From assembly GCF_003651185.1 (NCBI RefSeq), contig NZ_RCDC01000005.1:443029-507028 (forward strand): a DNA stretch of 64,000 nt, in the 5' to 3' direction. The notes below the pieces were generated by a model. The model had not been told where the DNA came from and ran no database searches. It was given only the letters and a program-made list of their open reading frames with translations. A program made the translations under genes and the position numbers. Positions 28,272 to 35,942 of the stretch are shown piece after piece. The DNA comes from Stenotrophomonas rhizophila (lineage in GTDB: Bacteria; Pseudomonadota; Gammaproteobacteria; Xanthomonadales; Xanthomonadaceae). The number at the start of each line of letters is the position of its first letter. Positions within the stretch are counted from its first letter, which is position 1.

Positions 28272-29654
28272 TCAGACATCCATCTTGCGGACGCGGAACC
28301 GGCGGCCCTTGATCTTGCCGGCCTCCAGCTGGCCGATCGCCCGGCCGGCATGTTCGCGCGCAATGGCCACGTACGAGCGCGTGGCGTAGATGTCGATCTT
28401 GCCGATGTACTTGGCCGCCAGCCCGGCATCGCCGGTCAGTGCGCCGAGGATGTCGCCCGGGCGCAGCTTGTCGGTCTTGCCGCCATCGATGCGCAGCGTG
28501 GTCATCGCGGCCTGCGGCAGCACCGGCGGGCGTGCGGTGGCCAGCGGCGTCTTCTGCCAGTCCAGCGGCTTGCCCTGTGCCATTTCCAGCGCATCGGCGC
28601 GGTTGCGCTCGCGGTGCGTCACCAGGCTGATCGCCAGGCCCGTGGCACCGGCGCGGCCGGTACGGCCAACGCGATGCTCATAGGTTTCGATATCGGTCGG
28701 CAGCTCGTAATTGATCACCGCGGCCAGATCCTGCACATCCAGGCCACGCGCGGCGACGTCGCTGGCAACCAGCACGTTGCAGCTGCGGTTGGCGAAGCGC
28801 ACCAGCACTTCGTCGCGGTCGCGCTGTTCCATCTCGCCGTGCAGCGGCAGCGCAGAGAACCCGAACTGCTGCAGCGAAATGGCGACATCGTCGACATCGC
28901 GGCGGGTGTTGCAGAACACCACGGCCGATTCCGGCGTGTACTTGAGCAGCAGGCCGGCCAGCGCCTTCTGCTTCAGTGCCAGCTCGGTCTCGCAGAACAG
29001 GTGGCGGATCGCGGGCGCGTGATCGGCGCCTTCCACGGTCACTTCCACCGGGTCGCGCAGCAGCACGCGGGCGATCTCGCGGATCTCATCCGGGAAGGTC
29101 GCCGAGAACAGCAGCGTCTGGCGGTCCTTGCTGGTGCGTCCGGCGATCTCGCGGATCGGCTCTTCAAAGCCCATGTCGAGCATGCGGTCGGCTTCATCCA
29201 GCACCAGCGTGGTCACGCCGCCCAGATGCAGCACGCGCTTGCGGCCCAGTTCCTGGATGCGCCCGGGGGTGCCGACCACGACCTGCGGATCGTGCGCTTC
29301 CAGCGAGGCCAGCTGCGGGCCCAGCGGCATGCCGCCGGTCAGCACCAGCAGCTTCAGATTGGGAATGCCGGTGGCCAGCTTGCGGATCTGCTTGCCGACC
29401 TGATCGGCCAGCTCGCGGGTCGGGCACAGCACCAGCGCCTGGGCGCGTGTCACGGACGGGTCCAGCGCCTGCAGCAGGCCCAGGCCGAAGGCGGCGGTCT
29501 TGCCGCTGCCGGTCGGGGCCTGTGCGATGACATCGCGGCGCTCGAGGATGGCCGGCAGGCTCTGGGCCTGCACGGGGGTGAGCGAGGTATAGCCCATGGC
29601 ATCGATGCCGGGCAGCAGCGCTGGTTTCAGCGGCAGGGAGGAGAATTCAGACAT
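28272..29654 (-). CDS. dbpA: ATP-dependent RNA helicase DbpA
   Basis: Encodes 460 aa. Q motif near LTPVQAQSLPAI, Walker A APTGSGKT (46-53), DEAD at 153-156, SAT and the HRVGRTGRAG motif are all present. The C-terminal ~75 residues (LRIDGGKTDKLRPGDILGAL to RFRVRKMDV) form the specific RNA-binding domain that targets hairpin 92 of 23S rRNA. It acts in late 50S assembly. It appears monocistronic. Confidence 0.95.
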   Translation of the reverse strand: MSEFSSLPLKPALLPGIDAMGYTSLTPVQAQSLPAILERRDVIAQAPTGSGKTAAFGLGLLQALDPSVTRAQALVLCPTRELADQVGKQIRKLATGIPNLKLLVLTGGMPLGPQLASLEAHDPQVVVGTPGRIQELGRKRVLHLGGVTTLVLDEADRMLDMGFEEPIREIAGRTSKDRQTLLFSATFPDEIREIARVLLRDPVEVTVEGADHAPAIRHLFCETELALKQKALAGLLLKYTPESAVVFCNTRRDVDDVAISLQQFGFSALPLHGEMEQRDRDEVLVRFANRSCNVLVASDVAARGLDVQDLAAVINYELPTDIETYEHRVGRTGRAGATGLAISLVTHRERNRADALEMAQGKPLDWQKTPLATARPPVLPQAAMTTLRIDGGKTDKLRPGDILGALTGDAGLAAKYIGKIDIYATRSYVAIAREHAGRAIGQLEAGKIKGRRFRVRKMDV

Positions 29655-29687
29655 GCGGTAGTGTCGCAGAAGTCCGCCCGGCGTGCC

Positions 29688-30764
29688 TCAGCCCAGCAGC
29701 GCGTGCACGCCCAGGTTGATCCCCAACCCACCCGCCAACAGCCAGCCGAACAGCAGCAGCGCCAGCAGCAGCGGCTTCATCCCGGCCCTGCGCAGCGCAG
29801 AGGCATGCGTGGTCAGACCGAGCGCGGCCATCGCCATCGCCAGCAGCACGGTGTCCAGTTCGATCGCCGCGCTGACGATGGCCGCCGGCAGCACCTGCAG
29901 CGAGTTGAGCCCGGCCACCGCGACGAAGCCGAACGCGAACCAGGGCACCACGATCCTGGCGCGCTGGCCCGGCGCCCCCGGCGTACCACCGCGTGCCAGC
30001 AGCATCGACAGCCCGATCAGGAACGGTGCCAGCATCATCACCCGCACCATCTTGGCGATCACGGCGGTGTCGGCGGCAGCTGTGCTCACGGCGCGGCCGG
30101 CGGCGACCACCTGCGCAACTTCGTGCACGGTCGAGCCGGTGAACACGCCGTAGCCCTGCGCGGTCATCGGGATCCACCCGTGCGCGAGGTTGAGCTGGTA
30201 CAGCAGCGGGTACAGGAACATCGCGAGCGTGCCGAACACCACCACGGTGGACACGGCCACGGTCACCTGTTCGGCGCGCCCGCGCACCACCGGCTCGGCC
30301 GCCATCACCGCCGCCGCCCCGCAGATCGAGCTGCCCGCGCCGATCAGCAGGGCACTTTCCTTCTCGAGCCCGAACCAGCGCGTGCCGGCCCACCAGGCCA
30401 GCGCGAACGTGCTGGTCAGCACCAGCGCATCGATCAGCACCCCGCTGATACCGACTTGGCCGATATCCTGGAAGGTCAGGCGCAGGCCGTACAGCACGAT
30501 GCCTGCCCGCAGCAGCCAATGCTTGGAAAAGCCGACCCCGGCGCCGGCATGGGCCGCCAGCCGCGGGTAGGCAGTGTTGCCCACGGCGATGCCGAGCACG
30601 ATGGCCAGGGTCAGCGCGCTGATGCCGTGCGCCTGCAGCCACGGCAGCGGCGCCAGGCCCATGGCCGTAGCCGCAACGGCGCCGGTCAGCAGCAGCCCGG
30701 GCAGGCGGCTGCGCCAGCGCTGCGCGGTGGTGGGTGAAGGCAGGGCGGCGGCAGAGGTGTTCAC
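29688..30764 (-). CDS. yeiH: YeiH-family (UPF0324) putative sulfate exporter
   Basis: Encodes 358 aa with about ten membrane helices. Family blocks include GIAVGNTAYPRLAAHAGAGV, SKHWLLRAGIVLYGLRLTFQDI, GAGSSICGAAAVMA, FTGSTVHEVAQVVAAG and TVLLAMAMAALGLTTHAS. The substrate assignment is tentative even in the literature. It diverges from a LysR regulator of the YeiE type with 104 bp between starts, the normal arrangement for this pair, so that regulator likely controls it. Confidence 0.88.
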   Translation of the reverse strand: MNTSAAALPSPTTAQRWRSRLPGLLLTGAVAATAMGLAPLPWLQAHGISALTLAIVLGIAVGNTAYPRLAAHAGAGVGFSKHWLLRAGIVLYGLRLTFQDIGQVGISGVLIDALVLTSTFALAWWAGTRWFGLEKESALLIGAGSSICGAAAVMAAEPVVRGRAEQVTVAVSTVVVFGTLAMFLYPLLYQLNLAHGWIPMTAQGYGVFTGSTVHEVAQVVAAGRAVSTAAADTAVIAKMVRVMMLAPFLIGLSMLLARGGTPGAPGQRARIVVPWFAFGFVAVAGLNSLQVLPAAIVSAAIELDTVLLAMAMAALGLTTHASALRRAGMKPLLLALLLFGWLLAGGLGINLGVHALLG

Positions 30765-30855
30765 AAGGGTCTCCAGTCAAAGCACCGGCATAGCCTGCGC
30801 GTTGCTGATGAACCTGTAAAACGCATTGTTCCTGTAATTTCGACCTGTTTAGTGC

Positions 30856-30861
30856 GTTAAT
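30856..30861 (+). promoter_or_regulatory. Candidate -10 box for the LysR gene
   Basis: GTTAAT followed by seven bases (TGGCGTC) and the ATG at 30869, with no ribosome binding site. The 104-bp shared region with yeiH is AT-richer than average and should contain the LysR binding site. I cannot single out one T-N11-A box with confidence. Confidence 0.4.
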
Positions 30862-30868
30862 TGGCGTC

Positions 30869-31765
30869 ATGCACCTCACCCTCCGTCAATGGCAGGTTTT
30901 CGTCTCCATTGCCGACGCCGGCACCACGGCTGCGGCGGGCGCGCAGCTGGCGTTATCGCAGTCGGCCACCAGCGCCGCGCTCAATGAACTGGAGAGCCAG
31001 CTGGCCAGCCCACTGTTCGACCGGATCGGGCGCCGGCTGGTGCTCAACCCGCAGGGACGGGCGCTGCTGGATCCGGCCCGCGCGCTGCTGGTCACCGCCG
31101 CCGATCTGGAGCGGCTGGCCGGCGCAGGGCAGTCCAATGCCGGCGTCTTGCCTCTGCTGCTGCGGCTCGGGGCCAGCACCACGATCGGCAACTACCTGCT
31201 GCCATCCCGCGTCGCCGCGCTGCTGGCCGATAACCCGCAGGCGCAGGTGGACCTGCGGATCGGCAACAGCGCAGATGTGGTCGCGGCCGTACAGCGCCTG
31301 GAGGTCGATCTGGGCCTGATTGAAGGCCCGTGCCATGAAAGCGGCCTGCAGGTGCTGCCGTGGCAGCGCGATGATCTGGTCATCGTGGCCGCGCCGGGCA
31401 CGACGCCCACCTGCATGGATGTCGCGGCGCTGGCGCAGGCCCGCTGGCTGCTGCGCGAGCCGGGTTCGGGCACCCGCGAGGCGGTTGAGCAGGCGCTGCT
31501 GCCGCACCTGCACCACTTTGCCCGCGCCATGCAGCTGGGCAGCACCGAGGCGATCAAGCAGGCCGCTGCGGCCGGGCTTGGCCTGGCGTGCCTGTCGCGG
31601 CATGCGGTGGCCGATCTGCTCGCGCTGGGCAGCTTGAGCGTCGTGGAAACGCCGGTGCCGCCGATGTCGCGCCAGCTGTGGGTGGTACGTCATCCGGGCA
31701 AGCGGGTGCCCGCGGCGCTGCGGGCGCTGCTGGCGCTGCCCGCGGACGCGTTCGGTCAGGAGTAA
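30869..31765 (+). CDS. LysR-family transcriptional regulator (YeiE-like)
   Basis: Encodes 298 aa. The N-terminal winged helix-turn-helix (about 1-65) contains LRQWQVFVSIADAGTTAAA and LSQSATSAALNELESQL. The effector domain contains LLREPGSGTREAVEQALLPHL, a loop typical of the YeiE/CysB-like anion-binding subgroup. YeiE is known to bind sulfite in Campylobacter and Cronobacter. Divergence from yeiH supports regulation of anion export. The start lies just downstream of a -10-like box, so the mRNA may be leaderless. Confidence 0.87.
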   Translation: MHLTLRQWQVFVSIADAGTTAAAGAQLALSQSATSAALNELESQLASPLFDRIGRRLVLNPQGRALLDPARALLVTAADLERLAGAGQSNAGVLPLLLRLGASTTIGNYLLPSRVAALLADNPQAQVDLRIGNSADVVAAVQRLEVDLGLIEGPCHESGLQVLPWQRDDLVIVAAPGTTPTCMDVAALAQARWLLREPGSGTREAVEQALLPHLHHFARAMQLGSTEAIKQAAAAGLGLACLSRHAVADLLALGSLSVVETPVPPMSRQLWVVRHPGKRVPAALRALLALPADAFGQE

Positions 31766-31788
31766 GCGACGCGGTTGCCGCCAGACCG

Positions 31789-31794
31789 TACAAT
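31789..31794 (+). promoter_or_regulatory. Candidate -10 box for uup
   Basis: TACAAT within GTACAATGG, six bases before the ATG. No ribosome binding site fits between them. The same GTACAATGG string precedes queA. Confidence 0.45.
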
Positions 31795-31800
31795 GGTCGG

Positions 31801-33684
31801 ATGCCTCTGATTACTCTGCAAAACGTCGACTTCAGCGTCGGCGGCCCCCTGTTGCTGGAAAAAGCCGAATTGTCGATCGAGCCGGGCGAGCGTATCGCCC
31901 TGATCGGGCGCAACGGCGCCGGCAAATCGACCCTGCTCAAACTGCTGTCCGGCGATCACAAGCCCGATGACGGCGAAGTCCGCGTGCAGCAGGGGGTGCG
32001 CATCACCCGCCTGGAACAGGAGGTTCCGCACGGTGCCGCCGGCAGCGTGTTCGACGTGGTCGCCGATGGTCTGGGCGAACTGGGCCAGTGGCTGGCCGAG
32101 TTCCACCACCTGAGCATGGCCGAGGATTTCGACGGCGATGCGCTCTCGGCCGTGCAGGCCAAGATCGATGCCGCCAACGGCTGGGGCCTGGATCAGCGCG
32201 TCAGCGAGACCCTGACCAAGCTCGACCTGGACGGCGATGCCGAATTCGCGCGCCTGTCCGGCGGCATGAAGCGCCGTGTGCTGCTCGGCCGCGCGCTGGT
32301 GTCCTCGCCGGATCTGCTGCTGCTCGACGAACCGACCAACCACCTGGACATCGAAGCCATCGACTGGCTCGAAATGTTCCTCAAGAACTGGAACGGCAGC
32401 GTGGTGTTCGTCACCCATGACCGTCGCTTCCTGCGTGCACTGGCCACCCGCATCGTCGAGATCGACCGCGGCCAGGTCACCAGCTGGCCGGGCGACTGGG
32501 CCAACTACGAACGTCGCCGCGAAGAGCGCATGAACGCGCAGGCGCAGGAAAACGCGCGCTTCGACAAACTGCTCGCGCAGGAAGAAATCTGGATCCGCCA
32601 GGGCATCAAGGCCCGCCGCACCCGCGACGAAGGCCGTGTGCGCCGCCTCAAGGCGATGCGCAACGATCGCTCGCAGCGCCGCGAACTCGGCGGCAACGTG
32701 CGCATGGAAGCGGCGCAGGCGGAGAACTCCGGCAAGAAGGTCATCGACGTCAAGGACATCTCGTTCGCCTTCGGCGAGCGCGTGATGGTCAAGGATTTCA
32801 GTACCGTCATCCTTCGCGGCGACCGCATCGGCCTGATCGGGCCGAACGGCAGCGGCAAGACCACGCTGCTCAAGCTGCTGCTGGGCGACCTGCAGCCGCA
32901 GAGCGGCGAAGTGCGCGCCGGTACCAACCTGCAGATCGCGTATTTCGACCAGTACCGTGCGGTCCTGCGCGAAGACTGGACCGCGATCGAGAACGTGGCC
33001 GAGGGCCGCGACTTCATCGAGTTCAACGGCAAGCGCAAGCACGTGCATGCCTACCTGCAGGACTTCCTGTTCTCGCCCGAGCGTGCCCGCGCGCCGATCA
33101 CCCGTTTGTCCGGTGGTGAGCGCAACCGCCTGCTGCTGGCCAAGCTGTTCGCGCAGCCGTCCAACCTGCTGGTGATGGATGAACCGACCAACGATCTGGA
33201 CGTGGAAACCCTCGAGCTGCTCGAAGAGCTGCTGAGCGATTACACCGGCACGTTGCTGCTGGTCAGCCATGACCGTGACTTCCTGGACAACGTGGTGACC
33301 TCCACGATGGTGATGGAAGGCGACGGCGTGGTCGGCGAGTACGTTGGCGGCTATACCGATTGGCAGCGCCACGCCGCACGCGTGGCCGCCGCGGCTGCGT
33401 CCGCACCGGTGGTGGCGGCCAAGCCGGTTGCTGCGGCTGCTGCCGCTGCCGCGCCGGCCGAGCCCAAGCGCAAGCTGAGCTACAAGGACGCGCGCGAGCT
33501 GGAACAGCTGCCGCTGAAGATCGAAACGCTGGAGAAGGACGTCGAAGGCCTCACCGCCGCGATGAACGACCCGGCGTTCTATCAGCGCAGCGCGCCCGAC
33601 ATGGCCGCGCACAATGCGAAGCTCGCCAAGGTGCAGGCCGAGCTGGATGCCGCGTACGCGCGCTGGGAAGAGCTGGACGCCTGA
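31801..33684 (+). CDS. uup: ABC-F family ATPase Uup
   Basis: Encodes 627 aa with two ATPase domains and no membrane part. Domain 1 has Walker A GRNGAGKST and signature LSGGMKRR. Domain 2 has GPNGSGKTT, LSGGERNRLLLAKLF and DEPTNDLDVETLELLEELL. An Ala-rich linker (about 530-560) leads to a C-terminal coiled coil (LPLKIETLEKDVEGLTAAM), the DNA- or ribosome-binding tail of Uup. EDWTAIENVAEGRDFIEFNG matches the Uup subgroup specifically. Uup rescues stalled ribosomes and affects transposon excision in E. coli. The start is clear; longer in-frame versions cross the promoter. Confidence 0.92.
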   Translation: MPLITLQNVDFSVGGPLLLEKAELSIEPGERIALIGRNGAGKSTLLKLLSGDHKPDDGEVRVQQGVRITRLEQEVPHGAAGSVFDVVADGLGELGQWLAEFHHLSMAEDFDGDALSAVQAKIDAANGWGLDQRVSETLTKLDLDGDAEFARLSGGMKRRVLLGRALVSSPDLLLLDEPTNHLDIEAIDWLEMFLKNWNGSVVFVTHDRRFLRALATRIVEIDRGQVTSWPGDWANYERRREERMNAQAQENARFDKLLAQEEIWIRQGIKARRTRDEGRVRRLKAMRNDRSQRRELGGNVRMEAAQAENSGKKVIDVKDISFAFGERVMVKDFSTVILRGDRIGLIGPNGSGKTTLLKLLLGDLQPQSGEVRAGTNLQIAYFDQYRAVLREDWTAIENVAEGRDFIEFNGKRKHVHAYLQDFLFSPERARAPITRLSGGERNRLLLAKLFAQPSNLLVMDEPTNDLDVETLELLEELLSDYTGTLLLVSHDRDFLDNVVTSTMVMEGDGVVGEYVGGYTDWQRHAARVAAAAASAPVVAAKPVAAAAAAAAPAEPKRKLSYKDARELEQLPLKIETLEKDVEGLTAAMNDPAFYQRSAPDMAAHNAKLAKVQAELDAAYARWEELDA

Positions 33685-33697
33685 TCCAGCGATCGAT

Positions 33698-33724
33698 GTA
33701 GAGCCGACCGTTGGTCGGCTCCAC
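33698..33724 (+). repeat. GTAG-type palindrome after uup
   Basis: GTAGAGCCGACCGTTGG continuing through GTCGGCTCCAC, 13 bp after the uup stop and 6 bp before the end of the convergent cytochrome gene. Confidence 0.9.
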
Positions 33725-33729
33725 CGTCG

Positions 33730-34191
33730 TCACTTCAAGCCGTGCAGATCCCGCAGCTGGGTCGGTCGTGAGCCGAAATATGCAGCCAGATCGGCGATGT
33801 CCTGATCGCTCAGGTCGGTCGCCTGCGGGGTCATCAGCGCGTGCTGGCGATCCCCCGCGCGGTAGGCCTGCAGGCTGTGCGCCAGGTAATCCCCGTACTG
33901 CCCACCCAGTTTCGGATAGGTCGGGTCGATCGGCTTGTTGCCGTCCGCCCCGTGGCAGTCGATGCAGCTCTGGCCGGTGGCTTTGCCCTTGACCTGGGCA
34001 CGCGCCTCACCGGCGGCGATGCGGCCGGCCGGCAGGCCGGCGGAGGAGCCGGACCCGTGTTCACCACTGGCGTGGCCCGGATCGGCGGCGGAATCTGCGC
34101 TGTTCTCCACCTGTGACTGCGAACACGCAGTCATCAGCAGGGCAACGGACAGGGCGATGGCATAACGCTGGAGTGGCGTGGCTTTCGACAT
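33730..34191 (-). CDS. Small c-type cytochrome, likely lipoprotein
   Basis: Encodes 153 aa. A signal peptide ends in the lipobox LMTAC with C23, so the protein is probably anchored in a membrane facing the periplasm. C76-x-x-C79-H80 (CIDCHG) binds heme. A methionine in ALMTPQATDLSDQDI is a likely axial ligand. Such class I cytochromes with a YPKLGGQYGDYL segment resemble c4/c5-type electron carriers to terminal oxidases. It lies 8 bp after a second cytochrome gene; the two should be cotranscribed. Confidence 0.85.
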   Translation of the reverse strand: MSKATPLQRYAIALSVALLMTACSQSQVENSADSAADPGHASGEHGSGSSAGLPAGRIAAGEARAQVKGKATGQSCIDCHGADGNKPIDPTYPKLGGQYGDYLAHSLQAYRAGDRQHALMTPQATDLSDQDIADLAAYFGSRPTQLRDLHGLK

Positions 34192-34199
34192 GAGCGCGC

Positions 34200-34592
34200 T
34201 TATTTGACGGTGGACAGGTAAACAGCGAGATCGGCGATCTCCTGTTCGCTGAAACTCATCGACTGCGCCTGCATCGTGGGATGCTTGCGCTTGCCGTGGC
34301 GGTACTCGGTCAGCGCCTGGCTGAGGTACTCACGGGTCTGCCCGCCGATCTTGGGCACCTTGTAGCTGGGGTAGGCGTTCTTGTACCCGGTGATGCCGTG
34401 GCACCCCTGGCACGTGTAGGCCAGGACCCGGCCATTGTCGAACCGGCCGGTGACGGCGGCGGGCGCCGGCGCAGTGGCGGCCGGAGCGGGGGTGGCAGGT
34501 ACAGCAGGAGCGGGTGTTGCGGCCTGTGCGGCGGCCCCGAGGGGCAGGAGGACGGCCAGAACGAGACAAGCGGCGAGCGGCTGCGGGCGCAT
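34200..34592 (-). CDS. Small periplasmic c-type cytochrome
   Basis: Encodes 130 aa. It has a cleavable signal peptide (LAACLVLAVLLPLGAAAQA), an Ala/Pro-rich linker, then one heme site C61-x-x-C64-H65 (CQGCHG). A methionine ligand is likely in KHPTMQAQSM. The YKVPKIGGQTREYL segment matches its downstream partner, so the pair probably arose by duplication. It is a probable electron carrier; the partner oxidase is not in the window. Confidence 0.85.
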   Translation of the reverse strand: MRPQPLAACLVLAVLLPLGAAAQAATPAPAVPATPAPAATAPAPAAVTGRFDNGRVLAYTCQGCHGITGYKNAYPSYKVPKIGGQTREYLSQALTEYRHGKRKHPTMQAQSMSFSEQEIADLAVYLSTVK

Positions 34593-34729
34593 GATGTCCT
34601 TTTCCGATAAACGGGTCTGGTCGTTCCGGCGTGGGGTACGGAACTGGGCCGAGTATAGCCTGCCATTTCATCTAGCTGAAACCGGCCCCCGGAAGCCATC
34701 GCCGCAGGTCACCATGACCTTTGGGATAT

Positions 34730-34769
34730 GGTGTGGTCGTGACGTGGTGCATTACTTTGCTACCACACC
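34730..34769. promoter_or_regulatory. Inverted repeat upstream of the RND efflux operon
   Basis: GGTGTGGT (34730-34737) and ACCACACC (34762-34769) are perfect 8-bp arms 24 bp apart, ending 27 bp before the efflux operon start codon. This could be a split operator or a leader stem. No regulator gene is adjacent, so the binding protein is unknown. TATGGT at 34727 might be a -10 box. Confidence 0.35.
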
Positions 34770-34796
34770 TGCCCACGCATCCTTAGGGACACGACG

Positions 34797-35942
34797 ATGT
34801 CGCGACATTCTTTCCTGCTCGGCCGCACCGGACGCTGTGCCGCCGCGTTGCTGATCACTTCCACCCTGCTGCTGAGCGGCTGCGGTGGCGCCGGCCCCGC
34901 CGAAGCCAACGCTGCTGAAAAGGACGGCAAGGCCGAGAAGAAGGTCGATGCGGTACCGGTCGAAGCCGTCGCCGCCAGCCGTCGCGCCGTCGCCGCCAGC
35001 TACACCGGCACGGCCGCACTGGAACCGCGGGGCGAGTCGCAGGTGGTCGCCAAGACCTCCGGCGTCGCGCTGGTCGTTCTGGTCGAAGAAGGGCAGCAGG
35101 TACGTGCCGGTCAGCCGCTGGTGCGGCTGGATCCGGACCGTGCGCGCCTGGCGGTTGCCCAGAGCGAAGCGCAGATGCGCAAGCTGGAGAACAACTACCA
35201 GCGCGCCCACAAGCTGGTGGGCCAGCAGATGGTCAGCGCCGCCGATGTCGACCAGATCAAGTACGACCTCGACAACGCCCGCGCGCAGTACCGGCTGGCC
35301 ACGCTGGAACTGTCCTACACCACGGTGATCGCGCCGATCTCGGGCGTGATCGCCTCGCGCTCGATCAAGACCGGCAACTTCGTGCAGATCAACACGCCAA
35401 TCTTCCGCATCGTCGACACCTCGCGCCTGGAAGCCACGCTCAATGTGCCCGAGCGCGAGCTGGCCACGCTGCGCCCGGGCCAGCCGGTGACGCTGATCGC
35501 CGATGCGCTGCCGGGCAAGACCTTCCCGGGCACGGTGGACCGCATCTCGCCGGTGGTCGATGCAGGCAGTGGTACGTTCCGCGTGGTCAGCGGCTTCGGC
35601 GAAGATGCTGAAGGCCTGCAGCCGGGCATGTTCGGCCGCATCCGGATCGACTACGACCAGCGCGCCGATGCGTTGGTGGTGCCGCGCCTGGCGCTGCTTG
35701 ATGACGGTGAACCGGCGGTGTTCCGCGTGCGCGAGGGCAAGGCGGCGCGCGTGCCGGTCAAGCTCGGCTACGCCGAAGGCCCGTGGGTGGAAATCCGCGA
35801 AGGCCTGGCCGCCGGTGATCAGGTGGTCACCGCCGGCAAGGTGGCGCTGCGTGATGGCACCGCGGTGCAGGTGATCGGCACCAAGCCGGCCGCCACCGCC
35901 GCGGCCACGCCGGCGCCGGCCAAGGCGGAGAGCCGTCAATGA
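34797..35942 (+). CDS. RND efflux periplasmic adaptor (membrane fusion) lipoprotein
   Basis: Encodes 381 aa. The signal peptide has a lipobox (LLLSGC, C at about 25). The lipoyl-like halves are KTSGVALVVLVEEGQQVRAGQPLVRLDPD and LSYTTVIAPISGVIASRSIKTG, with a helical hairpin between (RAHKLVGQQMVSAADVDQ). A beta-barrel and membrane-proximal domain follow (PGMFGRIRIDYDQRADALVVP). It bridges the two inner-membrane pumps encoded next to an outer-membrane channel, which is not in this cluster. The AGGG before the ATG and the ATGA overlap with the next gene indicate an operon. Confidence 0.92.
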   Translation: MSRHSFLLGRTGRCAAALLITSTLLLSGCGGAGPAEANAAEKDGKAEKKVDAVPVEAVAASRRAVAASYTGTAALEPRGESQVVAKTSGVALVVLVEEGQQVRAGQPLVRLDPDRARLAVAQSEAQMRKLENNYQRAHKLVGQQMVSAADVDQIKYDLDNARAQYRLATLELSYTTVIAPISGVIASRSIKTGNFVQINTPIFRIVDTSRLEATLNVPERELATLRPGQPVTLIADALPGKTFPGTVDRISPVVDAGSGTFRVVSGFGEDAEGLQPGMFGRIRIDYDQRADALVVPRLALLDDGEPAVFRVREGKAARVPVKLGYAEGPWVEIREGLAAGDQVVTAGKVALRDGTAVQVIGTKPAATAAATPAPAKAESRQ

